From ATZT02 sp046046315 (GTDB lineage: Bacteria > Actinomycetota > Actinomycetes > S36-B12 > UBA5976), in assembly GCA_046046315.1 (NCBI GenBank), contig JBJOKB010000042.1:1-46225 (forward strand): a stretch of 46,225 bases of DNA, written 5' to 3'. Both the position numbers and the translations under genes were made by a program. The notes under the pieces are model-generated. The model saw nothing but the letters and a program-made list of their open reading frames with translations. It had not been told where the DNA came from and made no database searches. Numbering within the stretch: position 1 is the first letter of the stretch; each line of letters begins with the position of its first letter. Below, in pieces: positions 8,801-17,484 of the stretch.

Positions 8801-9724
8801 ATGGCTGAAGATAAATTAGTTGCCGTAAAAGTTGCAGATATTGGCAATCAACTTCCTAACCATGTTTCTCCCAGCCAACTTTCAAGTTTTGATAGATGCT
8901 CACTTGCATATTGGTTTTCCTCCGTTGCTGGCTGGAGAGAACCAGCAGGTTTGCCGCAAATTATCGGCACTTTAGTTCATGATGTTTTAGAAAACTTCCT
9001 AAAAATAAAAGCTGAAAATAGAACTAAAGAAGTTGCTTGGAACTTACTTCGAGATACTGGTGAGGAAGTAATTAGTAACAACAAATCTTGGCTTACCGAG
9101 GAGGATTTAGTCACACTGAAAGATAAAAGTGCTGAATCGTTGAAAGGTTATTTTGATCTCGAAGATCCCACCCAATTAGAAATAGACCAAGAAGACTTAG
9201 AAAGACCTGTGACAGCAATTTTTGAGTCTGTAAAACTTTATGGGCGACTTGATCGAATGACTAGAAATGGAATTGTTCGGATTACAGATTACAAAACGTC
9301 TAAAAGACCAGCTGCCCAATATTTGACTGACTCTTTAAGACAAGTGATGCTTTATGCAGCGGGTTTAAAAGAAAACGGATTAGAAGTTGGTGAAGTTGAA
9401 TTAATTTATTTGCCAGGCAGAGATCGAGTAAGAAGACCAACTTATAAATCAGCCTTAGATAGAGCCGTCCAACATTTAGTCACAACCAGACGAAAAATGG
9501 ATTCCTCATTAACCAAACAAATCTGGATGGCTAACCCTGGGAATCCTTGTAAATCTTGCGCATTCATAAAAGCTTGCCCAGCAAAAACTTCCAAAGCTCC
9601 AATTCCTGGAACCGATGAGTCAGAAAATTTATTACAAACCTTGAAACTTGAAAAAAGAGTTAGAACGAAAACAAGTGGTGCGACTGCTGGAATGGAAATG
9701 CTTCCTTTTGGAGATGAAGGCTAA
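8801..9724 (+). CDS. RecB-family PD-(D/E)XK nuclease with predicted 4Fe-4S cluster
   Basis: A 307-residue single-domain nuclease resembling the stand-alone RecB-type exonucleases common in Actinobacteria (Rv2119-like) and AddB/Cas4 nucleases. Core residues are visible: the N-terminal SPSQLSSFDRCSLAYWF with C33, H60 in GTLVHDVLE, D151 in YGRLDRM, D163-x-K165 in ITDYKTS, and the downstream Q-x3-Y motif (Q181, Y185). C33 together with C250, C253 and C259 (CKSCAFIKACP) has the spacing of a 4Fe-4S nuclease clasp. Residues after 260 look disordered. It overlaps the next gene by one base (TAATG), so the two nucleases are likely made together. The substrate is unknown; DNA repair is the family expectation. 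Confidence 0.87.
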   Translation: MAEDKLVAVKVADIGNQLPNHVSPSQLSSFDRCSLAYWFSSVAGWREPAGLPQIIGTLVHDVLENFLKIKAENRTKEVAWNLLRDTGEEVISNNKSWLTEEDLVTLKDKSAESLKGYFDLEDPTQLEIDQEDLERPVTAIFESVKLYGRLDRMTRNGIVRITDYKTSKRPAAQYLTDSLRQVMLYAAGLKENGLEVGEVELIYLPGRDRVRRPTYKSALDRAVQHLVTTRRKMDSSLTKQIWMANPGNPCKSCAFIKACPAKTSKAPIPGTDESENLLQTLKLEKRVRTKTSGATAGMEMLPFGDEG

Positions 9725-11583
9725 TGTCCACACAGATCCCTCAAGAATGGAAACCAGGTTTTCCTGTAATTAATTCAGGTTTTTTAAGAATCTCTGCATC
9801 ACAAGTCGGAGCCGACGAAAACAGGGCCTGCAATGACTTCATTTCCCTTAAATCAAGGCCAGCTGCAAAAATTGGTGAAGGCTATATGCAACTTCGCTAT
9901 TCTCCATTTGAAACTTTTCCATTAGGAATAGTTAGAGAAGCTCTACTTTCCACAATCAATAATGAGAAAGTAATTCATGAATTTGAAGATATTGATGAAA
10001 TTGCTGAAAATGCAATCTTAAAAGCTATAAAGAATGCCCGGGGCAAAGTGGAGCAATCGCATAAATTATGGGCAATAGATGCATTAACTGGATATTTAAA
10101 TTCCTGGGAGAAAGCACGCAAAGAAGATTTAGCCAACAACATTGACTTCACTGATTTAGAAATAATTCAAGCATTTGACGAAAATGAGGATTCAAATATT
10201 GAGTGGTTTGCCTGGGGCATTTATCTAACGTCTCGAGATGAAAAAATACGAGAATTCAGAGCATTAAAGTTTTCTAAAGCGGGTTTAACACCAATCAATC
10301 CAGTTAGGTTAGGAGTTATTGCTCGAATCCTTGCCGATGGCGTTCCCCACAGTGATCCGAGTTGGAGTTCACCTAGGGATCCAATTTATAAAGTTTTAAA
10401 ACCGGCAGAAAAAATAAGAATCAGAGAAATTGCTTGTTTGGATTCAAGTCAAGCAGTTGTTTTAGACGCAAGTGTTACTGAAGCTAGAGAAATGTTTACT
10501 AAACAATCATTACCAATTGTGATTGAAAGAATTAAAGGTGGTACTCAAAAACCTGGCCCAAGTTGTCGTGGCTGTAGAGCAAACACAATGTGTTCTGCTT
10601 TGCCAATTCGTCCAGGACTTTTAGGTATCACAGCGTTTGCTCCTTGGCCTAAGGCTTACTCCCCTTCAAAATTTCACACTTACAGAAGATGTCCTAGGCA
10701 ATATTTTTTGCAAGATGAACTTGGTTTAAAAACTAACCAAGAAAGTCAAAACTCTGCTCAGCAAAGAGGGTTACTTGTGCACGCATGGCTTGAACATGCA
10801 CATAAAAGAGCGAAACGATGTTCAATTGAAGATTTACCAACAACTTCAACTTTAGGTGAAGTTGCAACAGCTCTTGGTTGGTCACAAGATGAAGCAAACA
10901 TTGCTCTGCCATTTCTTTCTCAACACCAATTGACTTGTCCAATTACAAACACTTCGAAAGTCGCCACAGAAATAGCAATAGAAGCACTTGATACCGATGC
11001 CGATATTTCAGTTAGCACAAGGCCAGATCTTATTTATAAAAATGGCAACGATTTAGTGTGGCGAGAAATGAAAACTGTATCAAATATTAAAGATTTAGAA
11101 AATAACATTTACTTTAATATTTATCCACAATTACCACTTGCTATCAGATTAATGGTAGAAAATGCGATACCCAAAAATATTATTGAATCTTTAGGTGAAT
11201 TTAAATATAAAAAAGTTGAATTAGAACTTATTTCTCCAGAAGAATGTAAAACTATTACCTGGGATTGTGATGATCAAAATGTGCAATTATCAGCTTGGTC
11301 ACAATTAGCCGAACAAGTCGACAATTGGGCAAGTGACACACTTTTTGCACCTTCTGCCAATCCCCCTTGTAATTGGTGCAAAGTTAGTAAGTGGTGTGAG
11401 TTTGCAAACGCAGAACTAGTTAAAGCCGATATCGGTGGCTTACAAGTTGATCTAAAAACAGGTGAAATTATCGACAATGCTTCTATACCTTTAATTAGCA
11501 ACGATGATCGTGTAGCAAAAGCATTAGGACTTGCTGCTTCACTTGCTGAGGTCAGTGAATCTGATGAAGAAATTCCTTTTTAG
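9724..11583 (+). CDS. Tandem PD-(D/E)XK/Fe-S protein: degenerate N half, intact C-terminal nuclease
   Basis: A 619-residue protein I cannot assign to a named family. The C-terminal half (about 313-560) is a complete RecB/Cas4-type nuclease: SPSKFHTYRRCPRQYFL with C323, H353 in GLLVHAWLE, D435 in RPDLIY, E448-x-K450, and a cysteine clasp C549, C552, C558. The N-terminal half (1-292) echoes the same layout with C36 and a second clasp C281, C284, C290, but I see no matching D...ExK catalytic set. It may be an inactive copy that keeps the iron-sulfur site. The tail after 570 is acidic. It is coupled to the preceding nuclease by a one-base overlap. No CRISPR or helicase gene is nearby, so a Cas4 or AddAB role is not supported here. 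Confidence 0.8.
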   Translation: MSTQIPQEWKPGFPVINSGFLRISASQVGADENRACNDFISLKSRPAAKIGEGYMQLRYSPFETFPLGIVREALLSTINNEKVIHEFEDIDEIAENAILKAIKNARGKVEQSHKLWAIDALTGYLNSWEKARKEDLANNIDFTDLEIIQAFDENEDSNIEWFAWGIYLTSRDEKIREFRALKFSKAGLTPINPVRLGVIARILADGVPHSDPSWSSPRDPIYKVLKPAEKIRIREIACLDSSQAVVLDASVTEAREMFTKQSLPIVIERIKGGTQKPGPSCRGCRANTMCSALPIRPGLLGITAFAPWPKAYSPSKFHTYRRCPRQYFLQDELGLKTNQESQNSAQQRGLLVHAWLEHAHKRAKRCSIEDLPTTSTLGEVATALGWSQDEANIALPFLSQHQLTCPITNTSKVATEIAIEALDTDADISVSTRPDLIYKNGNDLVWREMKTVSNIKDLENNIYFNIYPQLPLAIRLMVENAIPKNIIESLGEFKYKKVELELISPEECKTITWDCDDQNVQLSAWSQLAEQVDNWASDTLFAPSANPPCNWCKVSKWCEFANAELVKADIGGLQVDLKTGEIIDNASIPLISNDDRVAKALGLAASLAEVSESDEEIPF

Positions 11584-11631
11584 GCTTACCCCAAAAGATA
11601 AATTTTCCATGCTGAGTGATTGGATTTAAAT

Positions 11632-13137
11632 ATGACAAGTCAAGTGATGCTAGTTCCAGACTCAGTTGCAAATCCTAATAATGATGCAACTGCCAAATTA
11701 TTGGCAAAAGTACCCACTGGAATATTAATTGGCGACAAATTCGTAGATGGTTCTAATCAACCATTCAATGTAACTGATCCTGCTAACGGTGAATTATTAA
11801 CAAAAGTTGCAAATGCTGGAGTTTCAGATTTACAGAAAGCTTTAGATTTTGCAGTTGTGGCTCAAGAAAAATGGGCTAAAACAGCTCCAAGGGTTAGAGG
11901 TGAAGTTTTAAGAAAAACTTATGAATTGATGATCGCCCAAGCAGATGATTTGGCAATGCTGATGTCTTTAGAAAATGGAAAAACTTTAGTTGATGCAAAA
12001 GCAGAGGTTAATTATGCTGCAGAATTTTTTCGGTGGTTTTCTGAAGAGGCTGTAAGAATTGATGGCTCCATTAGAAATGCGCCAAGTGGAGCGAATCGCA
12101 TTTTGACTTATAAACAACCAATTGGAATTGCATTTCTAATAACACCTTGGAATTTTCCTGCTGCTATGTACACCAGAAAAGTTGGAGCTGCTCTAGCTGC
12201 AGGTTGTGCAGCAATTTTGAAACCTGCATCTGAAACGCCCCTAACCGCCTTGGCAATCAGCAAAATCATGTTGGAAGCTGGAGTCCTTCCCGGGACAATT
12301 TCAGTTCTTCAAACAAATCAACCAGGACCTTTAACAGATGCTGCACTTGCAGATGAACGAATCGGAAAATTATCCTTCACAGGTTCTACTGGAATTGGAA
12401 AAATGTTATTAAAGAAAGCTGCAGAAAGAGTTTTAAATTGTTCTATGGAACTTGGTGGAAACGCACCATTTATTGTGTTAGATGATGCCGACATAGATTC
12501 CGCAATCGAAGGTGCCATGATTGCAAAAATGCGCAATGGTGGTCAGGCTTGCACAGCAGCAAACCGATTCTTTGTGCAAGAAAAGGTTCACGATGAATTT
12601 GTGTCTAAACTTGCCCAAAAAATGGGTGCATTAAAAGTTGGGCATGGAACTTCATCAGATACAAGTCTTGCTCCTCTAGTTAACCGAAAAGCAGTTGGAT
12701 CAGTCGGCGAATTAGTAAATGACGCAATCAGTAAAGGTGCTACACAATTAGTTGGGGGAACTCCATCTCCTGGGCCTGGTTGTTACTTTCCTGCAACTGT
12801 TTTAGGAAATGTATCGGCTGATGCCAAAATAATTTCGGAGGAAGTTTTTGGTCCAGTTGCTGCCGTAGTTAAAGTTAAAGATGAAGCAGAAGCATTAATG
12901 ATTTCAAATAAATCAGAATATGGTTTAGCTGGATACATCTATACCAAGAATTTATCCCGCGGCTTAAAAGTTAGTGAAGCTTTACAGGTTGGAATGATTG
13001 GCTTAAACCGCGGATTAGTCTCTGATCCCTCTGCCCCATTTGGCGGAGTAAAACAATCTGGATTAGGCCGCGAAGGTGGTTATGAAGGAATTGACGAGTA
13101 TTTAGAAATTAAGTACGTAGCAACTAACGACTTTTAA
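11632..13137 (+). CDS. gabD: Succinate-semialdehyde dehydrogenase-type aldehyde dehydrogenase
   Basis: NAD(P)-dependent aldehyde dehydrogenase of the GabD subgroup, oxidising succinate semialdehyde to succinate. The catalytic pair is clear: E273 in MELGGNAPF and C307 in NGGQACTAANR. So are the cofactor-site motifs ITPWNFPAAM and FTGSTGIGK. I use the ATG at 11632 (501 residues) because the TTG at 11620 adds only four residues and has no ribosome site; neither start has a clear Shine-Dalgarno. Substrate choice within the family rests on overall resemblance and could be another semialdehyde. The 3' end overlaps the convergent ftsQ by four bases. Confidence 0.87.
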   Translation: MTSQVMLVPDSVANPNNDATAKLLAKVPTGILIGDKFVDGSNQPFNVTDPANGELLTKVANAGVSDLQKALDFAVVAQEKWAKTAPRVRGEVLRKTYELMIAQADDLAMLMSLENGKTLVDAKAEVNYAAEFFRWFSEEAVRIDGSIRNAPSGANRILTYKQPIGIAFLITPWNFPAAMYTRKVGAALAAGCAAILKPASETPLTALAISKIMLEAGVLPGTISVLQTNQPGPLTDAALADERIGKLSFTGSTGIGKMLLKKAAERVLNCSMELGGNAPFIVLDDADIDSAIEGAMIAKMRNGGQACTAANRFFVQEKVHDEFVSKLAQKMGALKVGHGTSSDTSLAPLVNRKAVGSVGELVNDAISKGATQLVGGTPSPGPGCYFPATVLGNVSADAKIISEEVFGPVAAVVKVKDEAEALMISNKSEYGLAGYIYTKNLSRGLKVSEALQVGMIGLNRGLVSDPSAPFGGVKQSGLGREGGYEGIDEYLEIKYVATNDF

Positions 13138-13799
13138 GGTCTAACTACTGGCACCTCAGGTGTTGAAACATCGTAAGTTGACCCTGCCATTCTTCTTAAA
13201 ACTTTTAATACAGCACTTTTTTCTTGCGCTTTATCAACATTGCCCCACAAAACTTTTCTACCATTTGTCATGATTAACCACATCGAACTTGGATTATCTG
13301 CATTTGTTGACGCGACTTCTGCTTTTAGCCAGTCTGGAAAACTTTGCCAAACAACATAACTTGATGCTCTAGAAGCATCATCTGGACCACTGATGAATGG
13401 GAAAGAAGTCTCTGCTGGAGCTGGTAAATATGCAATCCCTGTCTCGTCAACTAAATATTTAACACCTGCCACATCTGTTATTGCAACTGGTTTTCTTTCA
13501 GTAACTTCGATGACCAAAGTTGAAGGCCAGCCTCTTCTTACTTCTGCCCTACCAATTTGTGGAATGGATTTTAATCTGTCAACAACTGAGTTAGTTGGAA
13601 TTCTTAAAAGTTGGGTGCTTAAGGAAACTTGCGCGGTATCAGAAATCAATTGAACAGGAACTTCCTGGGCTCCCCGTATATCTATTTTCTTTACAATTAA
13701 TAGATTTGAATACCAGCCAATGTAAATAAGCGTTGTCGATATCGCGGCAATTAATACAATTCCAAAAAAGATTCGTCGCCGAATGTGTCTTTTAATCAC
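13134..13799 (-). CDS. ftsQ: Cell division protein FtsQ
   Basis: Bitopic divisome protein that joins FtsL/FtsB to the septal synthase. The 221 residues show a basic cytoplasmic N terminus (KRHIRRR), one membrane span at about residues 10-30, the POTRA domain (VKKIDIRGAQEVP to VEVTERKPVA, about 35-107), and the beta domain beyond it. The length is near the family's lower end. Its ATG overlaps the murC stop. The 3' end overlaps the convergent dehydrogenase gene by four bases, so transcription ends with no intergenic terminator, and ftsZ is not downstream as it normally would be. Confidence 0.93.
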   Translation of the reverse strand: MIKRHIRRRIFFGIVLIAAISTTLIYIGWYSNLLIVKKIDIRGAQEVPVQLISDTAQVSLSTQLLRIPTNSVVDRLKSIPQIGRAEVRRGWPSTLVIEVTERKPVAITDVAGVKYLVDETGIAYLPAPAETSFPFISGPDDASRASSYVVWQSFPDWLKAEVASTNADNPSSMWLIMTNGRKVLWGNVDKAQEKSAVLKVLRRMAGSTYDVSTPEVPVVRP

Positions 13800-15205
13800 G
13801 ATTTATTGCGGGCCTCAAGAAGTGTTAAAACTTCAGGAGCTAATAATCCAATATCTCCGGCCCCTAAAGTCATGATGATGTCATTGGGTTTGGATCGATC
13901 AACTAATTGTTGTGCAACTTTTGACCAGGAAGGTTCAAAAACCACTTGTTCTTTTGGAAGGGGAACAAGGGAAGCCATCGTTTGACCACTGGCACCAGGT
14001 ATTGCTTCCTCACCTGGAGCAAACACTTCTAAGACCACGACTTGATCAGCCAAACCAAGTGCTTCTCCAAATTCTTTGTTAAATAAAGCGGTTCGGTAAT
14101 AATGATGAGCTTGAAAAGCAACAACTATTTTTCCACCATCTGCAACATCACGTGCTGCCTTTAAAGTTGCAGCTATTTCAGTTGGGTGATGCGCGTAATC
14201 GTCATAAACGCGTATCCCACTTGCACTTCCTTTAAATTCGAATCTTCTGCGTGTTCCAGAAAATTTTTCAATACCATTCTTTAATTTATTGAATTCTTTT
14301 CCAAGTCCCAAACCGACACTTAATGCTGCTGCAGCATTTAAGGCATTATGAAGTCCCAGAACTTTAAGTTCAATTCTTCCTAAGTTCTGACCTTCAAAAT
14401 TAACATCAAAAGAGGGCCCTGGAAGCCCCAATTTTAATTTTGAAATGTGTAAATCACTTGCTGGATCCTTTCCGTATGCGATAACTTTTATTCCTAATGC
14501 TCTAGCCTTAGAAATTAAGTTTTTTCCACCCTCATCATCTGCGCAAATTACAGCAAAACCATTTCTATTCTTTGTTAATTTACAAAACTCAACAAATGCT
14601 TCTTCAATTTTGTCAAACGTTTTCCAATGATCTAAATGATCCGGTTCAACATTTGTGACCACTGCAACCTTTGGCGATAAGAATAAAAATGAACCATCAG
14701 ACTCATCTGCTTCTACTACAAAATTGTTTCCTGTTCCCAAGTGAGCATTAGAACCTGTTTCTGATAATTCACTACCTATAGCAAAAGATGGATCTTCTCC
14801 ACATGCCTGTAATGCCACAGTGACCATGGATGTGGTCGTGGTTTTTCCATGGGTACCTGAAACAGCAATAGTTTCAAATTGTCGCGTCAATGCACCAAGA
14901 GCATCTGCTCTACGCAAAATTTTTAAATTCTTTTCCCGAGCAGCAATTAATTCAGGGTTATTTTCCTTAATTGCTGTGGAATGAATAACAGTTTGACAAT
15001 TGTTTAAATTTTCTGGGTCATGACCTACGAATACTTTTACACCTATTTTTCTAAGCGCTTCAAGTCTTCTTGATTCCTTGGCATCAGTTCCGCTAACTTC
15101 AACACCTTGTGCGACTAAAAGTCTGGCAATTCCCGACATCCCAGCTCCACCTAAACCAAGAATGTGAACTCTGCCTAAATCTGAAATTTCTTTACTCACT
15201 GTCAT
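13796..15205 (-). CDS. murC: UDP-N-acetylmuramate--L-alanine ligase
   Basis: First amino-acid-adding ligase of peptidoglycan synthesis (UDP-MurNAc + L-Ala + ATP). The UDP-binding start is VHILGLGGAGMSGIARLL, the ATP P-loop is SGTHGKTTTTSMV near residue 115, and the middle and C-terminal domains carry VEADESDGSF, FSGTRRRFEFKG and DDYAHHPTEI. The length of 469 residues is standard. It follows murG by nine bases and overlaps ftsQ by four (ATGA). Confidence 0.97.
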   Translation of the reverse strand: MTVSKEISDLGRVHILGLGGAGMSGIARLLVAQGVEVSGTDAKESRRLEALRKIGVKVFVGHDPENLNNCQTVIHSTAIKENNPELIAAREKNLKILRRADALGALTRQFETIAVSGTHGKTTTTSMVTVALQACGEDPSFAIGSELSETGSNAHLGTGNNFVVEADESDGSFLFLSPKVAVVTNVEPDHLDHWKTFDKIEEAFVEFCKLTKNRNGFAVICADDEGGKNLISKARALGIKVIAYGKDPASDLHISKLKLGLPGPSFDVNFEGQNLGRIELKVLGLHNALNAAAALSVGLGLGKEFNKLKNGIEKFSGTRRRFEFKGSASGIRVYDDYAHHPTEIAATLKAARDVADGGKIVVAFQAHHYYRTALFNKEFGEALGLADQVVVLEVFAPGEEAIPGASGQTMASLVPLPKEQVVFEPSWSKVAQQLVDRSKPNDIIMTLGAGDIGLLAPEVLTLLEARNKS

Positions 15206-15214
15206 TTGGTGACT

Positions 15215-16297
15215 CTATTTTTGTGCACGAACTAAGGCTAACGCGGCTTGTGCCACTTTCTTGTCAGCATCGCGCAGTGCATGAGCACTTGCAGCTTGTG
15301 ACATTTCCATTAATTTTGTGGGATTACCTAAAAGTTCTTTTATTTGCGTTTGTAAAACCGCACCAGAAAGATTTGAATCTGAAATAAGCACTCCCCCACC
15401 GTCTTTAATGAGTTGCGAAACGTTTTGAGTTTGTTCGCCATTTCCAACAGCAAACGGGACATAAATTGCTGGCATGCCCAGCACTGTTTGCTCAGCAATC
15501 GTCATAGCCCCGGCACGCGAAATTACTAAATCAGCAGCGGCGTAGGCATCTTCCATTTTTTCAATATATGAAACTGGGTGGTAAAAACTATATTTTTTAG
15601 TAGATTCATCCACACTATTCTTATTGCCAATTGAATGTAAAATTTGAATATTTAATTCGTCTAGTGATGCTAAACATTCAACAATTGATTTATTTATATT
15701 TTTAGATCCTTGAGATCCTCCGAAAACCAGAATTGTTTTTTTGTCTGGATCTAGCCCAAAATTTATTCGAGCTTGAATTCTTGAATTCTGTCTATTTAAA
15801 CTAGAAATTTCTTTCCTAATTGGCATTCCAATTGTTTGCGCGCCTTTAATTGAATCGGGAAACATCTGGAAAATCTGCTTTGCGAATTTACTCCCAACCC
15901 TATTTGCAAGTCCTGCTTTCTTATTACCCTCATGAATAATTACCGGAATATTCAATTTTTTTGCTGCTAAGTAAACGGGCAAAGAAACATAGGCACCAAA
16001 ACCGATAATGCAATCTACTTTTCTTTCAATCAATAATTTTTGTGAAATATTTCTAGCTGACCATAATCTAAATGGAAGACTAAATGTGCTCAAGCTAATT
16101 TTTCTTGGTAGCGGAGTTGCAGGAATTAGGGCTAATTCAAGTCCTCTTTGAGGAACAATGTTTTTCTCAAGACCTTTGCCAGTGCCAATTATAAAAACTT
16201 CAGCATTATTATCTAATTCTTTTATTGCTTTTGCGCAAGCAATGGCAGGTTCAATATGGCCGGCGGTTCCTCCAGCAGCTAATGCAATTACGCTCAT
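15215..16297 (-). CDS. murG: Undecaprenyl-PP-MurNAc-pentapeptide GlcNAc transferase
   Basis: Membrane-associated GT28 glycosyltransferase that adds GlcNAc to lipid I, giving lipid II. N-terminal AAGGTAGHIEPAIA is the glycine-rich acceptor loop, with GGTAGHIEP in place of the common GGTGGHIYP. VFGGSQGSKNIN is the second G-loop, and the UDP-GlcNAc site reads SRAGAMTIAEQ followed by GMPAIYVPF. The length of 360 residues is typical. It overlaps ftsW by four bases. Confidence 0.97.
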   Translation of the reverse strand: MSVIALAAGGTAGHIEPAIACAKAIKELDNNAEVFIIGTGKGLEKNIVPQRGLELALIPATPLPRKISLSTFSLPFRLWSARNISQKLLIERKVDCIIGFGAYVSLPVYLAAKKLNIPVIIHEGNKKAGLANRVGSKFAKQIFQMFPDSIKGAQTIGMPIRKEISSLNRQNSRIQARINFGLDPDKKTILVFGGSQGSKNINKSIVECLASLDELNIQILHSIGNKNSVDESTKKYSFYHPVSYIEKMEDAYAAADLVISRAGAMTIAEQTVLGMPAIYVPFAVGNGEQTQNVSQLIKDGGGVLISDSNLSGAVLQTQIKELLGNPTKLMEMSQAASAHALRDADKKVAQAALALVRAQK

Positions 16298-17484
16298 TTA
16301 ATTGCTCTTAAAGATTTCTTCTTTTTTAGTTCTGCCTTAACGCTTGGTTCAGCCCTCAATACAGACATCAGAACTCCAATTGCACTCATCGTAAAAACTA
16401 ACGAAGAACCTCCATAAGAAACTAAAGGTAAAGGAACTCCAGTAACGGGCAACAATCCCAAAACTGCTCCAACATTAATAATCGATTGCACAACAATCCA
16501 AGACATTACAGCTGTGGCAATTAACTTAGTAAACAAATCGTTGGTTTTTCTTGCCAACGTTAGTGCCACGTAAGCAATTGTGCCGATAAGAATCAATACG
16601 ATCACAGTTCCGATTAATCCCAACTCTTCTCCAACAACCGCAAAAATAAAATCTGTATGGGCAGCTGGTAACCAACCCCATTTTTCTTTACTTGCCCCTA
16701 AACCGATTCCAGTCCAACCTCCAGAAGCAAGAGCATATTTTCCATGAGTAACTTGCCATCCTGCATCTTGATTTTCTGCAGTTGGATTTATCCAAGATAA
16801 AAATCTTTGAACTCGATAACCCTCTTGAATTGAAAGAATTAGAATTCCTAGTAGTCCAGCTAAAGCAGACCAGGTGAATAGTTTTATTGGTGCTCCAACT
16901 GCGAAGAATAATGAAAGTAAAATTGGACCAATAATTAAAGCTGTTCCTAAATCACCTTCCATAATTACTAATATTGCAATGATTGCACCAACTGGAAAAA
17001 CGGGAATTAAGAGATTTTGCCAAGTTGTGATTTTTGATCTTATTTGCTTACTTAAAACTACAGAGCCCCAAACAATTAAAGTTAATTTGGCGATTTCACT
17101 TGGTTGTAATCTAAATGGTCCCCATAGACTTATCCAGTTTCTTTGGCCCGCAACAGATATTCCAATTCCTGGAATTAAAACCAATACGAGTAGCAAAATA
17201 GATAGCCATAACGCTGCTTTGGCCCACTTAAAAAAGAAAACCTTCGGTAGAAGTGAAATTGCCAACATCATAACTACGCCAATTCCTGCAAACATAAGTT
17301 GACGCAAGAAAATGATGTATTGATTATTGAATTGTTTATAGGAAACTGTTGTTGATGCTGACAAAATCATCACGATGCCGATAAAAAGCAGTCCAAAAGT
17401 TGCGATTAATAGCGCGTAGTAGAGTTTTGCTGAAATTCTTACAGAAGATCCGGTGTCGCTTTTTGTTGGATTTTGGGTAACCAT
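16294..17484 (-). CDS. ftsW: Septal peptidoglycan polymerase FtsW
   Basis: SEDS-family glycosyltransferase that polymerises lipid II with FtsI at the septum. The 396 residues form about ten membrane spans. SEDS marks include QPSEIAKL, the EGDLGTALI loop, the large periplasmic loop with GGWTGIGLGASKEKWGWLP, AHTDFIFAVVGEELG and the closing TGVPLPLVSYGGSSL. The position in the dcw cluster and the FtsI partner upstream argue for FtsW over RodA. It begins inside the murD stop codon (one-base overlap). Confidence 0.95.
   Translation of the reverse strand: MVTQNPTKSDTGSSVRISAKLYYALLIATFGLLFIGIVMILSASTTVSYKQFNNQYIIFLRQLMFAGIGVVMMLAISLLPKVFFFKWAKAALWLSILLLVLVLIPGIGISVAGQRNWISLWGPFRLQPSEIAKLTLIVWGSVVLSKQIRSKITTWQNLLIPVFPVGAIIAILVIMEGDLGTALIIGPILLSLFFAVGAPIKLFTWSALAGLLGILILSIQEGYRVQRFLSWINPTAENQDAGWQVTHGKYALASGGWTGIGLGASKEKWGWLPAAHTDFIFAVVGEELGLIGTVIVLILIGTIAYVALTLARKTNDLFTKLIATAVMSWIVVQSIINVGAVLGLLPVTGVPLPLVSYGGSSLVFTMSAIGVLMSVLRAEPSVKAELKKKKSLRAIK

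Noticed and set aside
8801..11583. Fe-S nucleases as Cas4 or as AddB subunits
   Set aside because: No CRISPR repeats, cas genes or helicase motifs occur in the window; general RecB/Cas4-type similarity does not justify those names.
16874..17302. 142-codon open frame antisense to ftsW
   Set aside because: No ribosome site or recognisable domain; it lies wholly inside the conserved ftsW gene and mirrors its hydrophobic codons.
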